Below, piece after piece: positions 1 to 8,126 of a stretch of DNA of 48,300 nt. The DNA comes from an uncultured Duncaniella sp. GTDB lineage: Bacteria > Bacteroidota > Bacteroidia > Bacteroidales > Muribaculaceae. Position 1 is the stretch's first letter. The number at the start of each line of letters is the position of its first letter. The stretch spans positions 1 to 48,300 of the forward strand of contig CAJTJG010000022.1 in assembly GCA_910576785.1 (NCBI GenBank). Reading direction: 5' to 3'. The position numbers and the translations under genes were made by a program. A model generated the notes under the pieces. The model was not told the origin of the DNA. It searched no databases and saw nothing but the letters and a program-made list of their open reading frames with translations.

Positions 1-67
1 TACGCTTGCCGCTATTAGGCCGCGTTAGGGACTTCCACCCATTAGATTATGCCCATGTCGGGCGAAC
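1..67 (-). mobile_element. Group IIC intron, 5' end only (partial)
   Basis: Read on the minus strand from 67 downwards, the sequence begins GTTCGCCCGACATGGGC, continues through CTAATGGGTGGAAGTCCC and then CTAACGC before running off the window. This order of blocks closely matches the start of domain I of group IIC introns such as the Oceanobacillus iheyensis intron, which begins GUGUGCCCGGCAUGGG with a later GGGUGAGAGUCCC. Group IIC introns insert just after intrinsic terminator hairpins, and a 21-bp perfect hairpin lies immediately upstream (71-115). The first bases are GTTCG rather than the usual GTGYG. Whether an intron-encoded reverse transcriptase follows cannot be seen. Confidence 0.72.
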
Positions 68-70
68 AAC

Positions 71-115
71 AACAGAAGTCCCTATAATGCGCTCCGCATT
101 ATAGGGACTTCTGTT
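71..115 (-). terminator. 21-bp perfect terminator hairpin
   Basis: Arms 71-91 and 95-115 are perfect reverse complements around a 3-nt loop (ctc). It lies about 50 nt past the stop codon of the minus-strand gene ending at 166 and probably ends that operon. The bases after it on the minus strand are only moderately T-rich (gttgttgtt), because the group IIC intron start replaces whatever followed. Confidence 0.75.
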
Positions 116-165
116 TCCTTCTGTCAATTAAGAGTGTATATCTGATTCTGAATTGCTTTCTTTGA

Positions 166-411
166 CTACTGTGCGGCGTAGCTTTTCACCACCGGACTCT
201 CCACATCCACGCCATATTCACTAGCACGTGCAAGGATTGCCTTGGCAAGTTTAGGCTTGAGTTCCTCGGGGCAATAACGGAAATATGCTTCGGCTGCACG
301 CACATGAGCTGCATCCGGCATGGGATACTCACGCCGCTCAGGAAGCCCGAACACACTGTCAGGCATATCCTTGCGTTCCTCATATGTGAGTCGGTCGCTC
401 ATGATCGTCAC
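166..411 (-). CDS. Small uncharacterised protein (81 aa), DUF6582-like
   Basis: This is an 81-residue cytoplasmic protein with no signal peptide or membrane segment. The central part (about residues 22-70) has a run such as LPERREYPMPDAAHVRAA followed by YFRYCPEELKPKLAKAI and a final GVDV. That order resembles the small DUF6582-type domain found alone or in phage-related proteins, whose function is unknown. Its ATG overlaps the TGA of the upstream beta-barrel gene by 4 nt (408-411), so the two are probably translationally coupled. An internal Met at residue 4 is an alternative start. The 21-bp hairpin downstream would end the transcript. Family assignment is from memory of the motif and is tentative. 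Confidence 0.6.
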   Translation of the reverse strand: MTIMSDRLTYEERKDMPDSVFGLPERREYPMPDAAHVRAAEAYFRYCPEELKPKLAKAILARASEYGVDVESPVVKSYAAQ

Positions 412-920
412 AGATTAAACCTGACACCCACCTGCAGGAGACCCTGCGCTCCATAGCCAAGCTCGCCAAACATGGCACAACTCCTTGACAAACCGACCTC
501 CGCTCCGAGCGGTGATGCCTGAAATGCGAAATATGCCTTGTTCTTGCTGCCGTCATCCCAGGTGATATGCGAGATATCCACACCAAGCCCCAAGTGAGCG
601 TAAAGAGTCACGATCGAATTGCGCCAATAGTTATAGCGGCCATTGAGCATGATCACATGGTAATAGCAATTGGCGTCAGAATGCTTGTAGGAGGCGGAGG
701 AGAATGTGTAGCTTGGGCCGAAGTAGAATGAGGGGGCAACCTTGAAATTCACACCCATCGTAAGAGCTCCCCATGCGGAATTGATCTTACCGCCATCATG
801 CATGTCAGAAGCATCCATCTGGGTATAACCGCCATATCCGATCTGGAGCTGGGCGCGCTGTGCACTTGCGCCGAATGCGAGTCCCATGACCGCACATAAG
901 GCAAGGAGGAATTTTTTCAT
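408..920 (-). CDS. Outer membrane beta-barrel protein (170 aa)
   Basis: The protein starts with a typical signal peptide (MKKFLLALCAVMGLAFGASAQ, cleavage about residue 20). The rest consists of alternating hydrophobic/aromatic strands such as SFYFGPSYTF and NGRYNYW. It ends in VGVRFNL, a strand-like end, though the last residue is Leu rather than the usual aromatic. This fits a small 8-strand outer membrane barrel of the OmpX/porin-like type common in Bacteroidetes; the ligand or role is unknown. It lies downstream of lptD on the same strand with an AT-rich inverted repeat between them (931-978) and overlaps the next small gene by 4 nt. Confidence 0.8.
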   Translation of the reverse strand: MKKFLLALCAVMGLAFGASAQRAQLQIGYGGYTQMDASDMHDGGKINSAWGALTMGVNFKVAPSFYFGPSYTFSSASYKHSDANCYYHVIMLNGRYNYWRNSIVTLYAHLGLGVDISHITWDDGSKNKAYFAFQASPLGAEVGLSRSCAMFGELGYGAQGLLQVGVRFNL

Positions 921-930
921 AAATCAAACA

Positions 931-978
931 GTTATTAAAGTGAGAATTTTTGATTTTGCTATTTTCACTTTTAATAAC
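931..978 (-). terminator. AT-rich inverted repeat between lptD and the beta-barrel gene
   Basis: Arms gttattaaagtga (931-943) and tcacttttaataac (965-978) are complementary with one extra A. It may end lptD transcription, or act as a regulatory site just upstream of the beta-barrel start at 920. It lacks a clear U-run. Confidence 0.35.
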
Positions 979-1006
979 ATCCGGCTATGGCCGTTGGTTC
1001 AATGGA

Positions 1007-3919
1007 TCAATACCATTTCACACCGTTCGACAGTGAAGAGCGCTTATCGTACTTAAGATCAGCAAGTAGTGAGGACTTGACGGATATATGGAAATTATAG
1101 CTCTTGTACGGCCCGACCGGCACAAAGCTCGCACGCATGGTGAAGCAGTGCATGTCGCGCGATATATTGCAGTTCATATATGCAAGCTTGTGCGTGTCAA
1201 AATTATAGCTCGCCGAAAATCCGAAGTTCCAGTTGGCGGTAGGACGTATGTTGCCCGAGAATGACAGGTTCTGGGTGATCTTGCCTTTATATTCAAGCTT
1301 GTCATAATCGAAAGATCCGTAGCCGTAATTGATGGAATAGTTGAACGTGAGGTTCCACGGCACACTCCACTTCATGTATCCGTTATCACCAATTTCTATT
1401 CCGTTTTTCTTACCTTTTGCACCGGGTCCCTGACGATTGTTACCCCCCTGGTAGTCGGAGGTATCATCGGCAAATTGCTGATCCTCGCTCTGCTTGTCGC
1501 CATCTTTATTGCCATTCTTGTCGTCACCTCCGCCAAAGAGCTTCTTGAACGTGTCATTGTTGAAGGTGTAGCTGAACGATGTTCCGGTGCTGGAAAGCTT
1601 ACCCCAGCCCTTGCCCTGCGATATACGGAGCTTGTTAACACGCACGGGGTTGCCGGCGGAGTTAAGGGCATAGGTATACACATCCCACGTAGCCGAGAGG
1701 CTGAGATTGAAGTTCTTGACAAGTCGGAGCAGGATGGATGTGTTGAGATTCGACCACCGCAGGGAGTCGGCCGCGAAGTTGTAGCTCTGCGACAGGGTGA
1801 GATTCTCTATGAGCGATATTTTCTTCTCCCCTATGGAGTCATTGTCGCTGCGCACCTTCATCTCGAGATTGTTGGCAAGACTGAAACTTACGGAGCCTGT
1901 CTTACCTCGGCCGGGCACACCGAACAGACTGTTGGGGAAGTAGGAATACTGTCTGGTCTGCAACTCTCCGCGAGAGTCAGTGTACTGATACGACCCGTAG
2001 TATCCGAAAAACGGTGAGCCAAAGTCGGGAGCGCCCGAGAATGAGATGGTGGGTGTCAGCACATGGCGCACCATCTTCAGCTTATTGCCCATGAATGGGA
2101 GCGGCTTATAGAAACCGTATATCTTCGTATCGAGCGATACCGATCCGGAGAAATCCCACACATTGTAGAAGCTGTAGGTGGTGTCAAGCACCTCGGCCGA
2201 TGCATTTGGATCCCACTGGCGACGCACCTTCGAGGTATACATTCGATCGGTGAACGATATTGAGGGGGTGATATTGATATATTTGAGCACATTGAATGTA
2301 GCCGAGATAGGTATGGAGTGCTTCATGCCGTTGCGCCAGTCCTTGATGAGGCTTTTTTTGAAGAACTCGTCCTGCTTTGAGGTAAGAGAGTTGTTGAACT
2401 GACCCGAGTAGGACATCTTGATCTTCTCATACCATTTTTCCTCACCCACCATACGCTTGCGCTTGAATGGATAGATCTGCGACATGGTCACGGTGAAGTT
2501 AGGAAAAGATACGGACAGTGTGGAGTCCTGTGTACGCTGCGACACACTCGCAGTGGTCGACACCGACCATTTCGAGTTCGGGAAACGGTAAGTCATATTC
2601 ACGGTAGAACTCTTGGTGTTCTCCGTGAAGGCGTTTGAATAATACGAGTTGAGGTCGTTGCGGGTATATCCGCTGGTGGTGAAGTTCACGCTCGCCGACA
2701 GAGACATGTTGGGATTTGCCTTGGCGTCCTGCGAGTGACTCCAGAGAATCTGGAAGTTAGTAGCCTTCGAATAGTCCGGCATACCCTTGTCACCCATTAT
2801 GGTCTTGAGATAGGAGATGTTGAAGTTGCCCGAATACTTGTATCTCTTCAGATATGCCGACTGCGCCCGCAGGCCCCATGAGCCGAGGGTGTAGACCTCT
2901 CCTGTGAGAGCGAGGTCAATGTTGTCGTTTATGGCAAAATAATAACCGCCGTTGCTTAGATAATAGCCGCGGTTGTAGTCGTCGCCGAACGTAGGGAAGA
3001 TGATGCCCGACGAGTACTTCTCGGAAAACGGGAAGAATCCGAACGGCACGGCAAGGGGCAATGGAAGCCCCTCGAGCACCATGTACGCCGGTCCCATCAC
3101 CACATCCTTGCCGGGACGCACCTTAGCCTTGGTAAGCTGCATATAGAAGTGGGGATGCTCATGATTGTCGCAGGTGGTATACTTGCCATCCTGCGTGTAG
3201 AAGGTATTCTCCCCTACTTTCTTTGACCGTCCGCCGGTGAGGTATCCCTCTCCCTGCTGTGTGATGACATCGGTTATGAAGCCCTGTTCGGTTTTGAAGT
3301 TATAGCGCATCGTCTTTGCCTCGTAGGCCGTACCCTTGTCGTCAAACACGGGTGAACCCACCACTTCACCCACCGAGTCGGGTGTTCCTACGGCATATAC
3401 TGTCGTACTGTCAAGGTCAATGGATATCTCATTGGCGTCAAGCTTGATATCGCCATACGTAACAGTACCTTCTCCATACATGTACGCCATATTGCGGCCC
3501 TGGAGAATCAGTGAATCCTTGGCGGAATACTCCACGGCATTGTCAAGATCCACCTTGGTCCTCACGATGCGTGGCCCCGAAGCCTGCTTTTCGCCATCCG
3601 ATATACGCCGGCGGCTCAGGCGTGTGCGTCGTGCGGTATCCATCGCCGCCACATGACGTGCCAGCACAGGAACAGCCGCCGAATCGGATACGGTGGAGTC
3701 AGCCTGCACTACCCGGGCCGAGTCGGCCTGAAGCGCCGGAAGGAAGGCATCAATATCCGTACCACTGTCCCGCAGCTCCTCCTGACGTGGCGCAGCGGCG
3801 GTGGCGGCAGTATCTGCCGGAAGCTCCAACGGGAGCTGGCCTACGGGCCGGGAGAGGGCGCCGACAGACAGCACACTCAGCAATACCAGCAGTATAATAT
3901 AAGGTCGGGTCTTCCTCAA
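1007..3919 (-). CDS. lptD: LPS-assembly outer membrane protein LptD (OstA family)
   Basis: This is the Bacteroidetes form of LptD, the outer membrane barrel that places lipopolysaccharide in the outer leaflet. After the signal peptide comes a low-complexity acidic/Ala-rich stretch. Then follows the periplasmic OstA jellyroll with its typical repeats (GRNMAYMYGEGTVTYGDIKL, AKTMRYNFKTEQGFI, TQDGKYTTCDNHEHPHFY). The barrel starts near the block VPFGFFPFSEKYSSGIIFP and runs to the C-terminal VKWY. An acidic, Asn/Gly-rich insert (GGGDDKNGNKDGDKQ) sits in a late loop. No ATG lies near the N-terminus. TTG at 3919 gives a clean signal peptide MRKTRPYIILLVLLSVLSVG (970 aa); TTG at 3961 would add 14 residues. 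A -7 element lies at 3971-3978. Confidence 0.88.
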   Translation of the reverse strand: MRKTRPYIILLVLLSVLSVGALSRPVGQLPLELPADTAATAAAPRQEELRDSGTDIDAFLPALQADSARVVQADSTVSDSAAVPVLARHVAAMDTARRTRLSRRRISDGEKQASGPRIVRTKVDLDNAVEYSAKDSLILQGRNMAYMYGEGTVTYGDIKLDANEISIDLDSTTVYAVGTPDSVGEVVGSPVFDDKGTAYEAKTMRYNFKTEQGFITDVITQQGEGYLTGGRSKKVGENTFYTQDGKYTTCDNHEHPHFYMQLTKAKVRPGKDVVMGPAYMVLEGLPLPLAVPFGFFPFSEKYSSGIIFPTFGDDYNRGYYLSNGGYYFAINDNIDLALTGEVYTLGSWGLRAQSAYLKRYKYSGNFNISYLKTIMGDKGMPDYSKATNFQILWSHSQDAKANPNMSLSASVNFTTSGYTRNDLNSYYSNAFTENTKSSTVNMTYRFPNSKWSVSTTASVSQRTQDSTLSVSFPNFTVTMSQIYPFKRKRMVGEEKWYEKIKMSYSGQFNNSLTSKQDEFFKKSLIKDWRNGMKHSIPISATFNVLKYINITPSISFTDRMYTSKVRRQWDPNASAEVLDTTYSFYNVWDFSGSVSLDTKIYGFYKPLPFMGNKLKMVRHVLTPTISFSGAPDFGSPFFGYYGSYQYTDSRGELQTRQYSYFPNSLFGVPGRGKTGSVSFSLANNLEMKVRSDNDSIGEKKISLIENLTLSQSYNFAADSLRWSNLNTSILLRLVKNFNLSLSATWDVYTYALNSAGNPVRVNKLRISQGKGWGKLSSTGTSFSYTFNNDTFKKLFGGGDDKNGNKDGDKQSEDQQFADDTSDYQGGNNRQGPGAKGKKNGIEIGDNGYMKWSVPWNLTFNYSINYGYGSFDYDKLEYKGKITQNLSFSGNIRPTANWNFGFSASYNFDTHKLAYMNCNISRDMHCFTMRASFVPVGPYKSYNFHISVKSSLLADLKYDKRSSLSNGVKWY

Positions 3920-3970
3920 ATTGCACTCGATAATAAGTAATGTGACCTTTGCCCCGGGCAAAAGTGATGC

Positions 3971-3978
3971 AAAGGTAA
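3971..3978 (-). promoter_or_regulatory. Promoter -7 element of lptD
   Basis: The minus strand reads TACCTTTG followed by C, matching the Bacteroidetes -7 consensus TAnnTTTG. The expected start point near 3964 favours the TTG at 3919, with a leader of about 45 nt, over the one at 3961. Confidence 0.55.
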
Positions 3979-4166
3979 AACTTTATTACCAAACAGCCAA
4001 CAAGGGACACGTTTTTTAACGGTAATTGATACAACACCTCCATCCGGTCATTTCCATGCTTCGGTATGCATGGCAAATCAATGTGTTAATGTCAAAATAA
4101 TATCAGCATCTAACAAGAATTGTTTTAAAACATATATAAAAGTGTTCATTTATCACTTTTTTTCAC

Positions 4167-4200
4167 TAACTTTGCATTACGAACAAAAATCGTAATTTTG
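4167..4200 (+). promoter_or_regulatory. Promoter and palindromic operator of the Lrp/AsnC gene
   Basis: A -7 box TAATTTTG (4193-4200) lies 18 nt after a TTTG (4171-4174) that could be the -33 element; TAACTTTG (4167-4174) is an alternative -7 box. The palindrome ATTACGA-N7-TCGTAAT (4176-4196) lies between and over these elements. A 21-bp interrupted palindrome at its own promoter is what an autoregulating Lrp/AsnC protein would bind; that role is inferred. Confidence 0.55.
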
Positions 4201-4228
4201 CAACATAACAAAAGTATTCCCGAATCTA

Positions 4229-4699
4229 ATGTCACGTCAACACTTTGATTCTCTGGATCTGAAAATCCTCGAAATGCTATCCAACAATGCCCGTAAGCCT
4301 TTTCTTGAGATAGCTCGTGAAACAAACATATCCGGTGCAGCGATACACCAGCGCATACAGAAGCTCACCGCCTCAGGGGTCATCAAAGGTTTCAAAACCG
4401 AGATCGATCCTGCCACAGTGGGATTTCAGACCTGCGCATACATAGGATTCATCCTCAACGACCCGACCAAATTCGACGAGGTAGTGAAACGCCTGCGCGA
4501 GATCCCCGAAGTGGTGGACTGCCACTTCACCACCGGCACATATGATGTATTTGCCAAAATTTACGCACGCAACAACGCCCACCTGCTTCAGGTGATACAT
4601 AACAAGCTCAGCCTCGGGATCGGCCGCACTGAGACGCTCATCTCCTTCAAGGAGGTGTTCAAGCGCCCCATACCCATCCTCGCTGAAAATGTAGACTGA
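4229..4699 (+). CDS. Lrp/AsnC-family transcriptional regulator
   Basis: This 156-residue protein has the full Lrp/AsnC layout. An N-terminal winged helix-turn-helix (about residues 6-60, SLDLKILEMLSNNARKPFLE then ISGAAIHQRIQKL) is followed by the RAM/AsnC ligand-binding domain (about 66-145). The ligand-domain signature around VVDCHFTTGTYDVFAKIYA contains the G-x-x-D-x-x turn seen in amino-acid-binding members. Such proteins form dimers or octamers and respond to amino acids, but the effector cannot be read from the sequence. The gene is followed after 1 nt by mtaB, so they are probably co-transcribed. The palindrome at its promoter suggests autoregulation. Confidence 0.92.
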   Translation: MSRQHFDSLDLKILEMLSNNARKPFLEIARETNISGAAIHQRIQKLTASGVIKGFKTEIDPATVGFQTCAYIGFILNDPTKFDEVVKRLREIPEVVDCHFTTGTYDVFAKIYARNNAHLLQVIHNKLSLGIGRTETLISFKEVFKRPIPILAENVD

Positions 4700-4700
4700 T

Positions 4701-6029
4701 TTGATAGACAAAGAGACTTTCGGAAACCGCACAGCGCTTTTCCACACCTTCGGGTGTAAGCTCAATTTCGCAGAAACCTCCACAGTGGCAAAAATGTTTG
4801 CCGCTGTGGGGATTCATCGTGTCCAGGACGGAGATATCCCGGACTATATCGTCATAAACACCTGCAGCGTCACTGAGATGGCCGACAAGAAATGCCGTCA
4901 GGCCATCCGGTCATTTGCCCGCAGATATCCGGAGGCCAGGATACTCGTCACCGGGTGCTACGCACAGCTCAAGCCGGGCGAGGTGGCCACTCTGCCCGGT
5001 GTGGCCATCGTGGCAGGAACAGACCACAAGCTCAATCTCATAGACTACCTGCGCGAGCAGGAACAGCTTGACCATGACCATGTGACCACCCGGCACACCG
5101 TCACAAAGGACATCCGCACCTTCTCCCCATCCTGCTCGCAGGACGACAGGACACGCCACTTCCTGAAAGTGCAGGACGGATGCGACTATTATTGCTCTTA
5201 TTGCACCATCCCGATGGCCCGCGGACGCAGCCGGTCCGGATCTATAGCCCAGATTGTCTCACAGGCTCGGGAGGTTGCGGCCGACGGTGGCAAGGAGATC
5301 GTGATAACCGGTGTGAATATCGGTGACTTCGGCAAGGGCACCGACGAGACATTCACACAACTGTGCCGCGAGCTTGACAAGGTGGACGGAATAGAACGCT
5401 ACCGCATCTCCTCCATCGAGCCCAATCTGCTCACTGACGAACTCATCGACTTCACGTCCGCATCCACAAAGTTCATGCCCCACTTCCACATCCCCCTCCA
5501 AAGTGGATCGGACGAGGTGCTCAAGCTGATGCGCCGCCGGTATGACACGGCACTTTTCCGCTCGAAGGTGGAGAGAATCAAACATGTTATGCCCGACGCC
5601 TTCATCGGTGTGGACCTCATAGTGGGCGCACGCGGCGAGACAGAGGAGCGCTTCGAGGAATCCCGCCGTTTTGTGGACAGTCTTGACATATCCCGCCTGC
5701 ACGTATTCACCTACAGCGAGCGTCCGGGCACAAGAGCTCTCGACATAAACCACGTGGTGAGCCAGGAGGAGAAACACCGGCGCACCCGCATCATGCTCGC
5801 CCTGTCAGAGAAAAAGCTCAAGGAATTCACCGCCGGTTATACGGGAAAGATACGCCCCTTGCTGCTCGAACACCCGCGGCACGACGGTTCGATGGCCGGG
5901 TTTACCGACAACTATCTGAGAGTCATAGTGGACAATCCCGATGCGAACCTCGCCAACACAGTCATACCGGTACGTATAGGCGAGTACGATCCAACTGAAG
6001 AATGCTCTACCGGAACGATCGTGACATGA
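4701..6029 (+). CDS. mtaB: tRNA (N6-threonylcarbamoyladenosine-37-C2)-methylthiotransferase MtaB
   Basis: This radical-SAM methylthiotransferase converts t6A37 to ms2t6A37 in tRNAs. The N-terminal UPF0004 domain carries the three cluster-binding cysteines C19 (FGCKLN), C55 (NTCSVT) and C86 (TGCYAQ). The radical-SAM motif CxxxCxxC follows as C161, C165 and C168 in DGCDYYCSYCTIP. A TRAM domain closes the protein after about residue 375. The length (442 aa) is normal for MtaB. The start is TTG at 4701: no ATG occurs before C19, and the Lrp gene ends at 4699. The last codons overlap the start of the next gene by 4 nt (ATGA), indicating a coupled operon. Confidence 0.93.
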   Translation: MIDKETFGNRTALFHTFGCKLNFAETSTVAKMFAAVGIHRVQDGDIPDYIVINTCSVTEMADKKCRQAIRSFARRYPEARILVTGCYAQLKPGEVATLPGVAIVAGTDHKLNLIDYLREQEQLDHDHVTTRHTVTKDIRTFSPSCSQDDRTRHFLKVQDGCDYYCSYCTIPMARGRSRSGSIAQIVSQAREVAADGGKEIVITGVNIGDFGKGTDETFTQLCRELDKVDGIERYRISSIEPNLLTDELIDFTSASTKFMPHFHIPLQSGSDEVLKLMRRRYDTALFRSKVERIKHVMPDAFIGVDLIVGARGETEERFEESRRFVDSLDISRLHVFTYSERPGTRALDINHVVSQEEKHRRTRIMLALSEKKLKEFTAGYTGKIRPLLLEHPRHDGSMAGFTDNYLRVIVDNPDANLANTVIPVRIGEYDPTEECSTGTIVT

Positions 6030-7027
6030 AGAAAATAGCCGTAATAATCCTCAACTGGAACGGTGAGGGGATGCTTCGCGAGTATCTCCCATCCATAGTC
6101 AGCCATACACCGGCCGGCATCGCCGATGTCATCGTGGCCGACAACGGCTCCACCGACTCTTCACTGCAATATCTTGCTGATACATTTCCCCATATCAGAG
6201 TACTCCCTTTCGGGGAGAATCTCGGATTTGCCGAAGGATACAACAAAGCTGTCGACAGCCTACGCGACGAATATGAATATGTCGTGCTGCTGAACTCGGA
6301 TGTGAAGGTGACTGACGACTGGCTCACACCGCTCTACGAATTCATGGAGGCACATCCCGACGCCGGAGCCGCACAACCAAAGATTAAGTCCCTGACCCAT
6401 CCCGACCGTTTTGAATATGCCGGTGCATGCGGAGGATTCCTCGACCGCCACGGCTATCCATATTGCCGCGGACGCATCTTTGACACAGTCGAACCCGACA
6501 ACGGACAATACGACACCCCACTCCGCATCTTCTGGGCCAGCGGTGCAGCCTTGATGGTACGCACAGAGCTATACATCAGTTGCGGCGGTCTTGACAAGGC
6601 ATTCTTTGCCCATATGGAGGAGATCGACCTGTGCTGGCGCATCCTTCTTGCCGGCAAGGAGATATGGGCGGTGCCATCGGCTGCTGTGTACCATCTCGGA
6701 GGAGGCAGCCTTCCGTCCTCCTCGCCCCGAAAGACATATCTGAATTTCCGCAACAATCTGCTGATGCTCCACAAAAATCTCCCCAACGGAGTAAGGAGAG
6801 GTCTGCTCTTCAGACGCAGACTTCTCGACACGGCGGCATGGTTCAGATTCATGCTTGCGGGTGATATATCCAACGCCTCGGCCATACTCAGGGCACACCG
6901 CGACTTCCGCTCAATGCGTTCGCAGTATACGTCACATCCTAAAGAAAACCTGCTCAACGGAGATGTCAACATACTGTTTGACTACTTCATCCGCGCGAGA
7001 AAATTATATTCCCAGCTGCGCAATTAA
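6026..7027 (+). CDS. Glycosyltransferase family 2 (rhamnosyltransferase-like)
   Basis: This is a 333-residue GT-A enzyme. The N-terminus KKIAVIILNWNGEGMLREYL is the typical nucleotide-sugar-binding start of the WbbL/rhamnosyltransferase-like GT2 group. VADNGSTDSS, the DxD-like VLLNSDVKV and a downstream ED-type motif (HMEEIDLCWR) complete the catalytic set. It probably adds a sugar to a lipid-linked glycan at the cytoplasmic face; acceptor and donor are unknown. The start is taken as ATG 6026, which overlaps the mtaB stop (ATGA); an in-frame ATG at 6002 inside mtaB is possible but less likely. It stands outside the main polysaccharide locus. Confidence 0.88.
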   Translation: MKKIAVIILNWNGEGMLREYLPSIVSHTPAGIADVIVADNGSTDSSLQYLADTFPHIRVLPFGENLGFAEGYNKAVDSLRDEYEYVVLLNSDVKVTDDWLTPLYEFMEAHPDAGAAQPKIKSLTHPDRFEYAGACGGFLDRHGYPYCRGRIFDTVEPDNGQYDTPLRIFWASGAALMVRTELYISCGGLDKAFFAHMEEIDLCWRILLAGKEIWAVPSAAVYHLGGGSLPSSSPRKTYLNFRNNLLMLHKNLPNGVRRGLLFRRRLLDTAAWFRFMLAGDISNASAILRAHRDFRSMRSQYTSHPKENLLNGDVNILFDYFIRARKLYSQLRN

Positions 7028-7071
7028 CATCTATTAGCAGCCACACCCACCCCGAAAAGAATAAAAACAAC

Positions 7072-7079
7072 TATTTTTG
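7072..7079 (+). promoter_or_regulatory. Promoter -7 element of the ECF sigma gene
   Basis: TATTTTTG matches TAnnTTTG and is followed by C. It ends only 5 nt before the ATG at 7085, so the mRNA would be leaderless or nearly so. No TTTG -33 element is visible at the usual distance. Confidence 0.45.
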
Positions 7080-7084
7080 CATCC

Positions 7085-7645
7085 ATGGCCGAAGAAAAAA
7101 CACTTGACAACAGCGAACTTGTGGCGCGTCTCCAAGACCCGTCCACATGCCGCGCGGCGTTTGGAGACCTGATCCGACTATACAGCGAGCCGCTGTACCG
7201 TCAGATCCGACGGATGGTACAGAGTCATGACGACGCCAACGACCTGCTGCAGAACACCTTCATGAAGGCCTGGCAAAACATAGAGAATTTCAGAGGTGAC
7301 GCCAAACTCTCCACATGGCTCTACAAAATAGCATCCAACGAGAGCCTTACCTTCCTTGAGAAAGAACGCAAACGTGCCGGCATATCTATCGACGAGCAGG
7401 AGACCAACCTCATCAATACCATCGAAGCCGACACTCACGTGGATGGCGACGCTCTCGAAAAGAAACTACGCCAGGCCATTGTCACACTCCCTGAGAAACA
7501 AAGACTTGTATTCAATATGAGATATTTCGACGAGATGAAATACGAAAAAATGTCAGAGATCCTCGGAACAAGCGTAGGGGCACTCAAAGCATCCTATCAT
7601 CTTGCCGTAAAAAAAATCGAACAGTTTTTTGAGTCCAACGATTAA
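7085..7645 (+). CDS. ECF-type RNA polymerase sigma factor
   Basis: This 186-residue sigma-70 family protein has only regions 2 and 4. Region 2 (about residues 22-90) contains the LYRQIRRMVQSHDDANDLLQ and TFMKAWQNIENFRG signatures and the promoter-melting stretch LSTWLYKIASNESL. Region 4 (about 128-180) contains LPEKQRLVFNMRYFDEMKYE and a helix-turn-helix TSVGALKASYHLAVKKIEQF. It would direct RNA polymerase to a stress regulon. The next two genes, a one-TM protein and a Spy-like periplasmic protein, look like its regulator and an envelope effector. It is not of the FecI/SusC-D type, since no FecR gene follows. Confidence 0.93.
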   Translation: MAEEKTLDNSELVARLQDPSTCRAAFGDLIRLYSEPLYRQIRRMVQSHDDANDLLQNTFMKAWQNIENFRGDAKLSTWLYKIASNESLTFLEKERKRAGISIDEQETNLINTIEADTHVDGDALEKKLRQAIVTLPEKQRLVFNMRYFDEMKYEKMSEILGTSVGALKASYHLAVKKIEQFFESND

Positions 7646-7694
7646 ACCTGTTTCATTTTAATCAGTCTCATATAAAAATGAACGTACAGACATT

Positions 7695-8126
7695 ATGAAA
7701 GATATTCTCGAACAAATCAACCATAAAGACGGTATGACCGTCCCCGAAGGATACTTCGAGGACTTCGCTTCCCGTATGGCTGCGTCACTACCCGTCAGGG
7801 ATTGGGAAGAGAACCGCGGCAAGGTGATGCCCCGGTCATTCTGGCAGAAAGTCAGACCATATGTCTATCTCGCGGCTATGTTTGCAGGGGTATGGTGCAT
7901 GATGACCATGTTTGACATGATGCGGCCCGCCTCCCCCGGACTTTCACTCGAGAACAACTCCAGACTTACCGCCGCTCTCGACAATGACAGCTTCATCAAC
8001 GACTATGTCATCAACGAAAGCGGAATGGATGAATACCTGATCATGGAGGATCTCTATGAGAACGGTTTCACCCCGGCTGAATATACCGCAACAGACGACA
8101 ACGACTATAACCTCACCGATATATGA
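7695..8126 (+). CDS. One-TM protein, candidate anti-sigma factor
   Basis: This is a 143-residue protein with no recognised domain. It has a cytoplasmic N-terminus (about 1-52, beginning MKDILEQINHKDGMTVPEGYF), one hydrophobic helix (about 55-75, containing YLAAMFAGVWCMM) and an acidic C-terminal tail rich in Asp, Asn and Tyr. The position directly after an ECF sigma gene and this topology are typical of Bacteroidetes membrane anti-sigma proteins. No zinc-binding HxxxCxxC motif is present, so that role is inferred from context only. It overlaps the next gene by 4 nt (8123-8126, ATGA). Confidence 0.75.
   Translation: MKDILEQINHKDGMTVPEGYFEDFASRMAASLPVRDWEENRGKVMPRSFWQKVRPYVYLAAMFAGVWCMMTMFDMMRPASPGLSLENNSRLTAALDNDSFINDYVINESGMDEYLIMEDLYENGFTPAEYTATDDNDYNLTDI

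Noticed and set aside
1475..2017. A 180-codon plus-strand frame opposite lptD
   Set aside because: Antisense to the LptD barrel region; the hydrophobic start is chance, and no promoter is present.
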